Assembly: GCF_003397705.1 (NCBI RefSeq) | Contig: NZ_QJVB01000002.1 | Location: 186,001 to 250,000 of the forward strand | DNA: 64,000 nt | Reading direction: 5' to 3' | DNA from: Gardnerella swidsinskii | GTDB lineage: Bacteria > Actinomycetota > Actinomycetes > Actinomycetales > Bifidobacteriaceae | Shown: positions 41,128 to 50,050 of the stretch, one piece after another | How positions within the stretch are numbered: position 1 is the first letter of the stretch | Layout: each line of letters opens with the position of its first letter | Notes under the pieces: model-generated | Databases searched by the model: none | Seen by the model: only the letters and a program-made list of their open reading frames with translations | Told to the model about the DNA's origin: nothing | Position numbers and translations under genes: made by a program

Positions 41128-41685
41128 CTAGGCAAAGGATTTGGGCGTAAGGATTGCGAGAGCAGTAGCACCGCGCAATCCGCAAGTCGCGAATGGACGA
41201 TCAGACACAAGCACCACAACCGACGCATTAGCAAGCCCCAAACGCATCGCCCCAAGCACATCCGGATCCGAATCAGGCGAAGAAAGCCACTGCGCAGCCA
41301 TCGACATCGTCGGCTCATGCCCAACAATCATCGTCGTATGAACATCGCCTCGAATCGCTTGCAACTCGTCCATAACAGATTGCATGCCGCCATCATAAAG
41401 ACTTTTGCGCGACTCAACCACAGGAGAGTCGCCAAAACGCTTCAACATGCGTTTCAAAGTTTGCTCAGTGCGATTCGCACTAGAACACACAATATAATTC
41501 GGCACAAGCTTCAAAGATTCCAAGCCTTTTGCCATAATTTTCGCCTGCTTCAAGCCCTTATCAGTAAGACCACGACCCCAGTCGTCGCCCATTTCAGGAG
41601 CTTCAGCCTTCGCATGACGCATCAGCAACAAAACGTACTTACTATGATGTGCTTTCTTCATAAGCTTTTTCATTGGTGATGCCAT
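41128..41685 (-). CDS. SixA-like phosphohistidine phosphatase
   Basis: Histidine-phosphatase superfamily protein of 185 residues with the catalytic RHA motif in LLMRHAKAEAPEMGDDWGRGL, a VCSSANRTEQT segment and the second His in IVGHEPTMSM. SixA in E. coli dephosphorylates phosphohistidine on signalling or PTS proteins; the substrate here is unknown. ATG at 41685 has AGGAGAG upstream. It directly follows trmI (9-base gap). Confidence 0.85.
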   Translation of the reverse strand: MASPMKKLMKKAHHSKYVLLLMRHAKAEAPEMGDDWGRGLTDKGLKQAKIMAKGLESLKLVPNYIVCSSANRTEQTLKRMLKRFGDSPVVESRKSLYDGGMQSVMDELQAIRGDVHTTMIVGHEPTMSMAAQWLSSPDSDPDVLGAMRLGLANASVVVLVSDRPFATCGLRGATALAILTPKSFA

Positions 41686-41694
41686 AATGCTCTC

Positions 41695-42831
41695 CTACTT
41701 AGCTTGATTATGCGCTGATTGTTGTGCAGACTGCGAATCTTGCAAATCTTGCGACTGCGAATCTTCCGGCAATTGCGCAAGTTGCACGTCTAAATCACGT
41801 AAAACTTTACGCAATTTACGATCCGAAATATCGCGCAAAGACAAGTCTTCCAACTGTTCAGCGCGCTCTTCTGCTGTCATATCGTCAATATCGCTCACAG
41901 TATCTTTAGTACCGTGTTCACGCTTCTTCAAAGCACTAAAACCTTCAGCCATTGCGCGTGAAACAATCAAAAATCCAGTGTGACCAATCATCGCGTGATC
42001 CGGGCGCACAGCCAAACCTTGAGCTTTCCAAGTGCGCTCCAATGTTTCTTGAATTTCTGGCTCAGTCCACATGCCACTTTCTCGCAAAGCTTCAGCCATG
42101 CGAGACATTTGCGTAGTAGTCGTAACATACGCAATAAGCACGCCTCCAGGCACAATAACGCGATGTGCTTGTTCAAGGCGATTCCAAGGGTCAAGCATGT
42201 CTAGCATAATGCGATCCACGCTGTGCGCATCTAAGGTTTTTGCAACAGAATCAAAATCGCCAGTAAGCAAATTCCACCATTCTGGTCGCTTTCCGTAGTA
42301 CAAAGTTGCGTTAGATTCAGCAATTCGTGCAAAATCCGGGCGAAGCTCAATCGTAGTAAGCTTTCCGCACTCCCCAACTGCGTCCAAAAGGCTTAAGCTC
42401 ATCGCGCCAGAGCCTGCCCCCGACTCCAAAACGCGCATGCCAGAACGAATATCTCCTAAAGCGATTACTTGCGCAATATCTTTCGGATACATAATTTGCG
42501 CACCCCTAGGCATAGAAAGCACGTAGTCAACCATGCGCGGCCGCATAACTACATAATCCCAGCCACCAATAGCGCGCGCCGCCTTCCAAGGTTTGTTGGA
42601 CGATTTAGAAGGATCAACAATAGTTTGTTGCGTTTCGCGCTTTGCGCTAACAGTAGTAATTACAACGCCTTCGCTTTGACCAATCACGTCGTCGTGACAA
42701 ATAAGACCGTGCTCAGTTTGCGTAACCCCGCCTGCAACAAGCTGTGCAGTAATTCGCTTACCTTTACGATCGGTGAACTGAATCTTCTCACCTACTCGTA
42801 ACACTCCACTACGCGAATTAACTGACTGCAC
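41695..42831 (-). CDS. trmI: tRNA (adenine-58-N1)-methyltransferase
   Basis: Methylates A58 in the T-loop of tRNA. The SAM-binding motif is VLESGAGSGAMSLSLLDAVG, followed by DRIMLDMLDPWNRLEQAHRVI with the catalytic-site Asp and the YVTTTTQM segment. The N-terminal ~60 residues form the small beta domain. A C-terminal tail rich in Gln, Asp and Ser is probably disordered. GTG at 42831, after GAGGTG, is a better start than the GTG four codons earlier, which is part of that site. Confidence 0.9.
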   Translation of the reverse strand: MQSVNSRSGVLRVGEKIQFTDRKGKRITAQLVAGGVTQTEHGLICHDDVIGQSEGVVITTVSAKRETQQTIVDPSKSSNKPWKAARAIGGWDYVVMRPRMVDYVLSMPRGAQIMYPKDIAQVIALGDIRSGMRVLESGAGSGAMSLSLLDAVGECGKLTTIELRPDFARIAESNATLYYGKRPEWWNLLTGDFDSVAKTLDAHSVDRIMLDMLDPWNRLEQAHRVIVPGGVLIAYVTTTTQMSRMAEALRESGMWTEPEIQETLERTWKAQGLAVRPDHAMIGHTGFLIVSRAMAEGFSALKKREHGTKDTVSDIDDMTAEERAEQLEDLSLRDISDRKLRKVLRDLDVQLAQLPEDSQSQDLQDSQSAQQSAHNQAK

Positions 42832-42891
42832 AAAACACCTCACTTATTTTTAGAGCACGATTTCTTAGCGCGACTTTTATTATTTCTACTA

Positions 42892-43935
42892 TTATAAGCT
42901 CACCGTCGTAAGCGGCATAGCAGAATCGATTGCAAAATCAGGAGCAGAAGGACGAACCCCTGCTTCTACCAAATTCACGCCTAGCATTGCAACCATCGCA
43001 CCGTTATCCGTGCAAAGCTTAAGCTCTGGCAAACGCACTTCAATTCCATGCTCCTTGCCGCAAGCCAACAAATGCTCGCGAAGCTGCGAATTAGCGGAGA
43101 ATCCGCCACCAATCATAAGCGTTTTAGAACCGTACTGCTCGCAGCCCATCATAGCTTTTCTAGAAAGCACTTCCGCCACAGAATTAGCCAAAGAAGCACA
43201 CACGTCATCAACTGGAATTTCAAGACCCTGAGCTTCACGCGCTTCAACCCAACGAGCAACAGCAGTTTTTACACCCGAGAAGCTGAAATCGTACGGATGC
43301 TCTTTGCCGGAACGACCTTGCGTTAAACCTTGCGGAACTTTCAAAGTATTCGGATTTCCAAGCCTTCCATGCCTATCAATATGAGGACCACCCGGGTATG
43401 GGAATCCAAGCAATCGCGCAACCTTATCAAAGCACTCGCCGGCAGCATCGTCCAAAGTTGTGCCAACAACGTCAATACTTTTAGCAATATCGTTCACGTG
43501 AAGAAGCGAAGTGTGACCGCCGGAAACAATTAAAGCAAGTACATCTTCCGGCACATCGCCGAATTGCAATTGCGTTACTGCAATATGCCCAATTACATGA
43601 TTAATACCATAAATCGGCTTATTTGCAGCCCAAGCTAATGCTTTAGCTCCCGAAACTCCCACAGCTAAGCAGCCAGCAAGACCAGGACCTGCGCTTACTG
43701 CAATCGCGTCAACATCGCTTAAATCCATGTTTGCGTCTGCTAAAGCTTTAGAAACAACCGGCACAAAAGCTTCAGCGTGCGCACGAGAAGCAATTTCTGG
43801 AATCACACCGCCGTAGCGCGCATGCTCTTGCATTGAAGATGCCACCACATTTGACACCAGCGTGCGTCCGCGCACAATAGCTGCGGCAGTTTCGTCACAA
43901 GTTGATTCAATTCCCAATACGATTGCTTCGCTCAT
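42892..43935 (-). CDS. tsaD: tRNA N6-threonylcarbamoyladenosine synthase subunit TsaD
   Basis: Catalytic subunit that transfers threonylcarbamoyl to A37 of ANN-decoding tRNAs, with TsaB and TsaE. The 347-residue product has GIESTCDETAAAIV at the N-terminus, the metal-binding ASRAHAEAF, the ASKH-fold VSAGPGLAGCL, and SGGHTSLL. Three tandem GAGGAATAA(C) units lie immediately upstream of the ATG, and the first contains the rimI stop codon. Confidence 0.96.
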   Translation of the reverse strand: MSEAIVLGIESTCDETAAAIVRGRTLVSNVVASSMQEHARYGGVIPEIASRAHAEAFVPVVSKALADANMDLSDVDAIAVSAGPGLAGCLAVGVSGAKALAWAANKPIYGINHVIGHIAVTQLQFGDVPEDVLALIVSGGHTSLLHVNDIAKSIDVVGTTLDDAAGECFDKVARLLGFPYPGGPHIDRHGRLGNPNTLKVPQGLTQGRSGKEHPYDFSFSGVKTAVARWVEAREAQGLEIPVDDVCASLANSVAEVLSRKAMMGCEQYGSKTLMIGGGFSANSQLREHLLACGKEHGIEVRLPELKLCTDNGAMVAMLGVNLVEAGVRPSAPDFAIDSAMPLTTVSL

Positions 43936-43956
43936 TTTATTCCTCGTTATTCCTCG

Positions 43957-44487
43957 TTATTCCTCAGTTCCGTTATTTTTTGCGGTTAGATTAGCGCACA
44001 TTGTGTACGCATCCACACCTTCCGGCTGATAGTAACGTTTTCGCAAACCCATTTTCTTAAAACCAAAACGTTCATACAACGCGAGCGCAGGAACATTGTC
44101 AACTCGCACTTCTAGCAGCATGCGTTTGGCACCAATTTTTTCTGCGGTTTTGATCATAGTTGATAAAAGTTCCGCCGCTAAGCCTTTTCTTTGATATTTT
44201 TTCGCAACGCCAATTGTCATTATTTGCGCGTCGTCGCCGTCAAACCAGTAGCCAGCATACCCGCATAACGTATGCGTATTTTCGTCGATTTGAGCGTAAT
44301 ACGCGCGCATAGGAGCTTGTAATTCTTGCGAAATCATGCTCTCATTCCATGAGCCTTTGCCAAACAAGTCAGCTTCAATAGGCGCTATTTTTTGCGCTAA
44401 CTCATCGCAAGTAAAATCGCACTTTGGAACTATATTGCAATTCTCGGCTACTGCTGGAAATTGAGAACGCGTTATATCAACAATCAT
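43957..44487 (-). CDS. rimI: Ribosomal-protein-alanine acetyltransferase-like protein
   Basis: GNAT-family acetyltransferase, 176 residues. RimI acetylates the N-terminus of ribosomal protein S18 in E. coli. The acetyl-CoA-binding motif is MTIGVAKKYQRKGLAAELL, followed by LEVRVDNVPALALYERFGFKKMGLRKRYY, typical of RimI. It lies between tsaB and tsaD, as in many actinobacteria. The start at 44487 has a weak ribosome-binding site. Confidence 0.88.
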   Translation of the reverse strand: MIVDITRSQFPAVAENCNIVPKCDFTCDELAQKIAPIEADLFGKGSWNESMISQELQAPMRAYYAQIDENTHTLCGYAGYWFDGDDAQIMTIGVAKKYQRKGLAAELLSTMIKTAEKIGAKRMLLEVRVDNVPALALYERFGFKKMGLRKRYYQPEGVDAYTMCANLTAKNNGTEE

Positions 44488-44512
44488 AATTACTCAAATC
44501 GTTAAAACGCTT

Positions 44513-45340
44513 CTATTTCTCTTTTGCCTTATTCGCTTCGCCAGAGCCAAGCACATGCTTAAGCGGATTTGGCACAGACACGTCCGGACGGCGCAAATAC
44601 AGCGGTTCAACAGCTTTTACGTACTCATCTTTATTTGCACATTCCAAAGAGCATTGCTCGAAAATTTGCAAACCTTGCACACCCAAGTCAAGCGCGCAAA
44701 CTTCAGCAATAACGCCAACATTGGCAATATTGCGCCAATCTTCAACGTATTTTTTAGCACCGTGACCGAGCACATCCACGCAATAATTTTCGCAATTTTT
44801 GCTTGCTAAATACTCATTCACACGAGCCACAACATTTTGCGGATAGTCAATATCCATATTTATCAGCGCATTGCCTTCGCCGTCATACAAGGACATGTAC
44901 ACTTGGCGACGGCGCGCATCATTTAGTGAAAGCACGTAGTGACGAATATTAGAGTCGCAAAAATCCACAGAATCCGGAATATTTAGTAGCAAATCCTTGC
45001 AAATAACGCCATTTTTGCGAGCTTTTTCAAACGCACCAGAGCGCATCATCAAACTTTGAGGAAGAAGACTATCACACCCCAAAATTTCAGCATTATTTGC
45101 AAACGCGATCGCTTTCGCTGCAACCAATCCCGCGCGAAGACCAGTAAAAGGAGCAGGACCTACTCCCACAACCACGCGATCAATATCCGAAGGCTTAAGT
45201 CCCGCGTCCTCCACAACTTTTGCAATATTTACTTGTAAACGCTCCACGTGAGTGCGCGAGTCGGTTTCAACAATCGGCTCATGACCCACAATTCCGACAG
45301 TAGAGCCAAATGATGTGTCAATAATCAGCGTATTACTCAT
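44513..45340 (-). CDS. tsaB: t6A biosynthesis protein TsaB
   Basis: Non-catalytic ASKH-fold partner of TsaD. The 275-residue product begins MSNTLIIDTSFGSTVGIVG and has VGVGPAPFTGLRAGLVAAKA, the family signature. ATG at 45340 follows GAGG. The gap to tsaE (113 bases) holds only short tandem repeats such as GCGTTATTTACT. It is longer than E. coli TsaB (231 residues), with extra sequence in the second half. Confidence 0.92.
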   Translation of the reverse strand: MSNTLIIDTSFGSTVGIVGHEPIVETDSRTHVERLQVNIAKVVEDAGLKPSDIDRVVVGVGPAPFTGLRAGLVAAKAIAFANNAEILGCDSLLPQSLMMRSGAFEKARKNGVICKDLLLNIPDSVDFCDSNIRHYVLSLNDARRRQVYMSLYDGEGNALINMDIDYPQNVVARVNEYLASKNCENYCVDVLGHGAKKYVEDWRNIANVGVIAEVCALDLGVQGLQIFEQCSLECANKDEYVKAVEPLYLRRPDVSVPNPLKHVLGSGEANKAKEK

Positions 45341-45453
45341 ATTTATTCCTCGAAATCACGTACCAGACTAGCTTACTCGCTTAGCACAACTTGCGTTATT
45401 TACTGCGTTATTTACTTATGTATTACTCGCGTATTACTCTGCCTATTTCTTAA

Positions 45454-46035
45454 TTACAATTTTGCAAGTCGATTAAGCCAATCCTTGCCGACAGCTTTCA
45501 AAGTTACGATTCGCTCACCGTCGCTAGTAAAATCGTCTACTTGCGAAGAATCAATAGGTCTTGCAATATGAACTTCTAAACGCTCAGCAGCAAGCACTCC
45601 AGCCATTTGCTCACCCCACTCCATAAGCACAACAGTGCCGTCTCCCGGCTCTTCCAAAGCTTCGTCAAGCCCCAAAGATTCAAGCTCGTCAAGCAAACGC
45701 GAAACAGTATCTTGACCCGGAGCAAAATCTTCGCCACCCAAACGGTAAGCGTCAACGTGAATTAACGTCGCAGGCTTGCCATCCGCAAAAGTGCCATGCA
45801 ATTCTCGCGCAATCGTAAAAGTTGGAGACACAATCGGCTCACTAATTGAAAGCCCTGCGCCAAAACCTTGCGCAAACGTTGTTTTACCAGCTCCAAGAGG
45901 GCCAGAAAGCAGCAGAACGTCGCCTTCTTTAACTAGTTTTGCCACAGCTTTACCAAGTTCGCGCATATTAGTATCCGTAGGCACAGTACAAACTTTTTGC
46001 TGTTCTGACACCGTTTCTTCTTTCATACTTAACAC
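45454..46035 (-). CDS. tsaE: t6A biosynthesis ATPase TsaE
   Basis: P-loop ATPase that cycles the TsaBD complex. The 193-residue frame has Walker A GPLGAGKTTFAQGFGAGL, a SPTFTIARELHG segment, and LIHVDAYRLGG. The start could be the GTG at 46035 or the ATG at 46026; neither ribosome-binding site is decisive. The C-terminal ~40 residues extend past the typical family length (about 150). With tsaD, tsaB and rimI, the set lacks only TsaC, which must be elsewhere. Confidence 0.92.
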   Translation of the reverse strand: MLSMKEETVSEQQKVCTVPTDTNMRELGKAVAKLVKEGDVLLLSGPLGAGKTTFAQGFGAGLSISEPIVSPTFTIARELHGTFADGKPATLIHVDAYRLGGEDFAPGQDTVSRLLDELESLGLDEALEEPGDGTVVLMEWGEQMAGVLAAERLEVHIARPIDSSQVDDFTSDGERIVTLKAVGKDWLNRLAKL

Positions 46036-46097
46036 AATCTTTCTAATTTGCAGTTATTAATTTGCGATTCTTAATTACGATTCTTAATTTACGCTTT

Positions 46098-47105
46098 CTA
46101 ATTTCCTCGAGCCGCAATGAGCATAATACATTTTTCAAGCGCATAATTCGCATCACTAGATCCGCCTTTGCACTGCTCATCCGCCCAAGCTAAAGATTGC
46201 AAACATTGAGAAACACCTGCACTATTCCATCCAGCAAGCTGACGCATTGCCATTTTAAGCGCCCACGGGTTTACTTTCGCTTCAGCACTAGAAATCGTGC
46301 CGTTGCGAATTGCCATTGCGAGCGCAATTACGCGTACTTTTGCAGCCAAAGCACCTATTAATGCTATGGCGTCAACTCCTTGAGCAATTGCAGTTCTTGC
46401 TGCAAGCACAGCAGAACCTGCATGACCTGCAACAGCTTTATCCGCAACAAAAAAGCCGGTAACTTGCGGATCTGCAATCAAGTATCGATCGACAATATCA
46501 AGCGTTATTGGATTATCGTCATAATCGAAGCATAATTGCGAGCATAATGCTGCAAGCTCTCCTGTTTTACTTCCCAAAACTGACACAAGACGTTGTGCTG
46601 CTTGAGGCTCAACGCTTCGATTGTGACGCTCAAATATGCTCATAACGAAGTTGAGCTTGGCATCGTCTTTTTTAAGATCCGGCACTGTAATTGTGTTTGC
46701 GCCAGCTTTCGTAAGGCGCGTAATAATAGACTTTCCTTTAAGCCCACCTTCGTGACGTGCAATAACCCAAGTTGCAGAAGAGTCTACAAAATTATTTTCG
46801 CTATTTTCACTATTTTGCGCTTGTTTGCAGAAATTTTCGATTGCTTCCACTAAAGACTCGTCTGCTTGTTGCAAATTATTTATTATTACAATCGTTCCGT
46901 CACCGAAAAGCGAAGGACCTACAGCTTCGTCAAATGCGTACTGATCCGCAGTTGACGCATCAAGTTCAATAATTTCAGCATCCGGAGCACTTTCTTGAAC
47001 TTTTTCACGCACAGTTCGAGCATTAAGCTCGTTTAAGTAAGCGTCACCTCCAACTACCAGCGTAACTGGCATAACGCGTTGCGCGCGCTTATTATTTGCT
47101 GCCAT
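46098..47105 (-). CDS. holA: DNA polymerase III delta subunit
   Basis: Clamp-loader subunit that opens the beta ring. The 335-residue product starts MAANNKRAQRVMPVTLVVGGDAYL and shows the usual delta-subunit pattern, including GPSLFGDGTIVIINNLQQ, WVIARHEGGLKGK and KVRVIALA near the C-terminal collar domain. It lacks a P-loop, as expected for delta. The start is ATG at 47105 after AAGGAGC; a longer frame upstream has no such site. It follows comEC. Confidence 0.88.
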   Translation of the reverse strand: MAANNKRAQRVMPVTLVVGGDAYLNELNARTVREKVQESAPDAEIIELDASTADQYAFDEAVGPSLFGDGTIVIINNLQQADESLVEAIENFCKQAQNSENSENNFVDSSATWVIARHEGGLKGKSIITRLTKAGANTITVPDLKKDDAKLNFVMSIFERHNRSVEPQAAQRLVSVLGSKTGELAALCSQLCFDYDDNPITLDIVDRYLIADPQVTGFFVADKAVAGHAGSAVLAARTAIAQGVDAIALIGALAAKVRVIALAMAIRNGTISSAEAKVNPWALKMAMRQLAGWNSAGVSQCLQSLAWADEQCKGGSSDANYALEKCIMLIAARGN

Positions 47106-47173
47106 AATGCTCCTTAAACCAACCAACTTTAACCATCATAATATTCCTCTCGAATATGCGTGCGTGTTTAGTA

Positions 47174-48862
47174 TTACTCGAAGATTTGCGCGGCTTCACT
47201 TATGGTTCGCTTTGCAGAAGATTCCCATAATTGCCCGATTATGCTCATACGCTGAACGCAAGATCGATTGTGAAAGACACGAAAAGCAAGCATAAAAACA
47301 GCAAATATTGCAACTTCTACCCCTGCCATCATCCACGCTCCAGCAGCACCCTTCATCCAAGGAAACACACCAAAAGCTGCTTCGTCACACCAATACGCGC
47401 ACTTTTCCATAAAGCTCGTTCCAATTGATGAAGCTTTCGCAAAAATAAGCGATAATCCATCGTTAAAGCTCGTACAAACTAGCGAAATTAAGCCGAACAC
47501 TGTTGCCCAATCCATAAGAGGCGCAACTATTAAGTTAGCTGGCACAGACATAAAAGACACTTCCGGTTGCATAAGAATTTGCACTGGCATAGTCCAAAAT
47601 TGTGCAGAAAGCGTTATAGCTAGCGCAGAAGCAACACAAGATGGCATATATTTTGCAAACGTTTTAGAAATCGGCACTCCCATAACAACAATTCCCAAAG
47701 TTGCTGCGGAAGAAAGAGCAAAAGCATAGTCCCAAGCGTATGAGGGATTTACCACAAGCACGCCTATAACAGTCCAACTTAAAGCACTAGCTGACTGGTA
47801 TGGTCGTTTACAACACCATGCAACAGCGGATATTATTCCCATAATTAACGCTCGAAGCACAGATGCAGAAGGGTAAACTATTGCAGCCAAAGCAATTTGC
47901 AACGTAATTTGTATTAAAGATGTAGACCAACGAGGCAACAGTAATCGTGCGCAAAACTTGCGAATAATCATACTAAGTAGCAAAAAGTGTCCGCCTGAAA
48001 CTGCCATAACATGCATGATTCCAGCATGTTGAAAATGTTGACGTGTCATATTCGCATAAGTTTCGTCGACAGGCTCAAGTGAACTTGCATCCTCTACTGG
48101 CACATATTCTTGCCCAAGCATGCCAACAGTTACTCCAGGAACCAACATTCTGCCTTGCATATCGAGCTTATTTGTTACGTCATAAAACGATTTCCACAAA
48201 TTACTAACAGCTTTATGCCAAAAGTCTGAGTCTTGTACAACATGCAAGTTTCGTTGAGTTTTTTCTACATGCAATTCAGGCTTACTACTATCAAATCTCG
48301 AAGCTTTCACGCTAACAGGAACGCTTAGGCTCGAACCATAGCTAAGTTGCTTGCATATTGGCGAATACGCATACAGTCGCGCTTGAACGTAACTTTTTTG
48401 CGCATCAAACTTATGCACTTGAACATTCGCTTGGCAATCTCCTTTAAAACTTCTAGACGAGCGCACAGGAGCAACTACTGTAAATTCTGCAAAATGTGCG
48501 CGCCCGGCATTATTTCCTCGAGAATACAGTGCTTTAGTAGGATTATTGCCGCATATTTCTCGCATAATAACGTCACCAGATATCACATATTGAGTTATGT
48601 ACGAAAGCATGAACGCAGCTACAAAAGCGTTTATTATCACTAAAACTGTTCTACGCCATATAAAAAACTTAAATTTTTTGCAAAATATAAAAATCGAAAC
48701 TATAGTTGCATTGAATAAAACTATTGAAATGCAATAAATTATAGTAAAATCGCATAAGAATTTTCCAATTAAGCACCCAGCCCAGCACGCTGCAGCAACA
48801 GGAATCATACGAAAGTCACGACTTCTAGAAACGTTTTCTACTTTTTCTACGTTTTCTCGCAT
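47174..48862 (-). CDS. comEC: ComEC/Rec2-type competence channel, short form
   Basis: Predicted inner-membrane channel for DNA uptake. The 562-residue product has N-terminal membrane segments, a soluble OB-like region (about residues 120-250), and a Competence domain with the motif HVMAVSGGHFLLLSMIIR followed by many membrane helices to the C-terminus. The C-terminal metallo-beta-lactamase-like domain of longer ComEC proteins is not present; the protein ends after the last helix. It follows comEA by 7 bases and precedes holA, the classic order. Confidence 0.88.
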   Translation of the reverse strand: MRENVEKVENVSRSRDFRMIPVAAACWAGCLIGKFLCDFTIIYCISIVLFNATIVSIFIFCKKFKFFIWRRTVLVIINAFVAAFMLSYITQYVISGDVIMREICGNNPTKALYSRGNNAGRAHFAEFTVVAPVRSSRSFKGDCQANVQVHKFDAQKSYVQARLYAYSPICKQLSYGSSLSVPVSVKASRFDSSKPELHVEKTQRNLHVVQDSDFWHKAVSNLWKSFYDVTNKLDMQGRMLVPGVTVGMLGQEYVPVEDASSLEPVDETYANMTRQHFQHAGIMHVMAVSGGHFLLLSMIIRKFCARLLLPRWSTSLIQITLQIALAAIVYPSASVLRALIMGIISAVAWCCKRPYQSASALSWTVIGVLVVNPSYAWDYAFALSSAATLGIVVMGVPISKTFAKYMPSCVASALAITLSAQFWTMPVQILMQPEVSFMSVPANLIVAPLMDWATVFGLISLVCTSFNDGLSLIFAKASSIGTSFMEKCAYWCDEAAFGVFPWMKGAAGAWMMAGVEVAIFAVFMLAFRVFHNRSCVQRMSIIGQLWESSAKRTISEAAQIFE

Positions 48863-48869
48863 AATTCAC

Positions 48870-49709
48870 CTATTTGACGTCAACATTCCCACGGAATTTA
48901 TTTAAGGTTTTAGACCCAATTCCTTTAATTTGCATCAAATCTTCTAAACTGCGAAAATAACCAACTCTTTTACGCTGAGCGATAATGCGCGCAGCAGTTT
49001 TGGGACCGATTCCTTTTAAGGTTTCTAGTTGATCAAGCGTTGCCGTGTTTATATTGATTCTGCCAGTGCTACTTTGATTAGAAGCAGTATTTTTGTCGCT
49101 TCTGTCACTTTTATTACTTCTGTCACTTTTATTACTTCTGTCACTTTTATTACTTCTGTCACTTTTATTACTTCTGTCGCTTTTGTTGCTCACGTCGCTT
49201 TTGTCGTTACTATCACCTTTACTTCCTCTGTTGCCTTTACTTCCGTCACCTCCGCTGTTTTCGTCGAGTTCATTACTTACACTTTTTTCTTCATCATCAT
49301 TTTTATTGTTACCTTTTAAATCGCTAAAAGAATGCTTTTCGCGACTAGTATCGTCGTTTTCTATTGCAAACGCGCCTGCTTTTTCGTTCTGAACTCGTTG
49401 ATATGTTAAGGATTGAGAAATAAGCATTGTCAAGCTTGCACAAAGAGCCGCAACTAGTATCAGCATTAAAGCAAGCGTATGCACAGGCTTCATGTGAAAT
49501 CTAGGAGAAGTTTTGCTACTTATAATTTCTTCATCAAAAGAATTACAAGCTTTTTCGCAATAGTCGTCACTAAAATTTTTACCAAAATTGCTGTTAGAAA
49601 ATTCTTCTAAAGACGTTGCAATTCGTCTCCGAGGCAAATCAGACGCAGGCTTATTAAACCTAAAATTATGCGCATAATTCTGCCCAAAATTCTGCCCAAA
49701 GTCTTCCAT
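48870..49709 (-). CDS. comEA: ComEA-like DNA-binding protein
   Basis: Membrane-anchored DNA receptor of the competence system. The 279-residue product has a cytoplasmic N-terminus, a membrane helix (about residues 95-118), a long hydrophilic linker with a tandem RSNKSD repeat, and a C-terminal helix-hairpin-helix pair (LETLKGIGPKTAARII and LMQIKGIGSKTLNKF). The frame is open to 49871, but that extension is made from repeat H2. ATG at 49709 follows TTGGGGGA and is the true start. Confidence 0.9.
   Translation of the reverse strand: MEDFGQNFGQNYAHNFRFNKPASDLPRRRIATSLEEFSNSNFGKNFSDDYCEKACNSFDEEIISSKTSPRFHMKPVHTLALMLILVAALCASLTMLISQSLTYQRVQNEKAGAFAIENDDTSREKHSFSDLKGNNKNDDEEKSVSNELDENSGGDGSKGNRGSKGDSNDKSDVSNKSDRSNKSDRSNKSDRSNKSDRSNKSDRSDKNTASNQSSTGRININTATLDQLETLKGIGPKTAARIIAQRKRVGYFRSLEDLMQIKGIGSKTLNKFRGNVDVK
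49107..49178. repeat. 18-bp tandem repeat within comEA
   Basis: Four perfect copies of ACTTTTATTACTTCTGTC with degenerate flanking units. It encodes repeats of six residues (Arg-Ser-Asn-Lys-Ser-Asp) in the linker of ComEA. Copy number changes keep the reading frame. Confidence 0.9.
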
Positions 49710-49784
49710 AAATCCCCCAACTCTTAAAGTTCTTAACTTAACTATTGGGCAACTTGTAACACTTCGCAACAAAAATACGCGCCT

Positions 49785-49955
49785 GTGGTTAAAACCTTTA
49801 ACAGCCAAAGCGACTGAAGGAACGCTCGCGCGGTTAACGCGCTCGCTACGAAACTCGCGTTGGAAGTCCACTGGACTTCCAACTTAAGCGAGTTTCCGCA
49901 TTGAAATGCCTACGCGCGCTACGCTTTGAGCGCTCCGGCAAGTCAATGCGCAGCT
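49785..49955 (-). repeat. Palindromic dispersed repeat H, copy 2
   Basis: The inverse of H1, with the same core palindrome at 49850-49896. It is followed by a second stem-loop (GCATTGA with TCAATGC, then TGCC with GGCA, then GCGCT with AGCGC) at 49898-49949. Just before the core lies CTTTAACAGCCAAAGCGACT, which matches the 3' block of repeat B, so the two families share a module. It lies upstream of comEA. Confidence 0.78.
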
Positions 49956-50050
49956 TAATTAAGCGACTTTAGTTGCACTTAGTAAACCACGCACTTTACG
50001 TAACTTTCTGCACGAGTCTATGAGTTTTGTGTTGACGGTTAGCGTGTTGA

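Noticed and set aside
49096..49200. Possible CRISPR-like array
   Set aside because: It is an in-frame tandem repeat within comEA, with no spacers.
49710..49871. N-terminal extension of comEA by 54 codons
   Set aside because: The extension is encoded by repeat H2 and its flank. ATG at 49709 has a good ribosome-binding site and gives a normal ComEA N-terminus.
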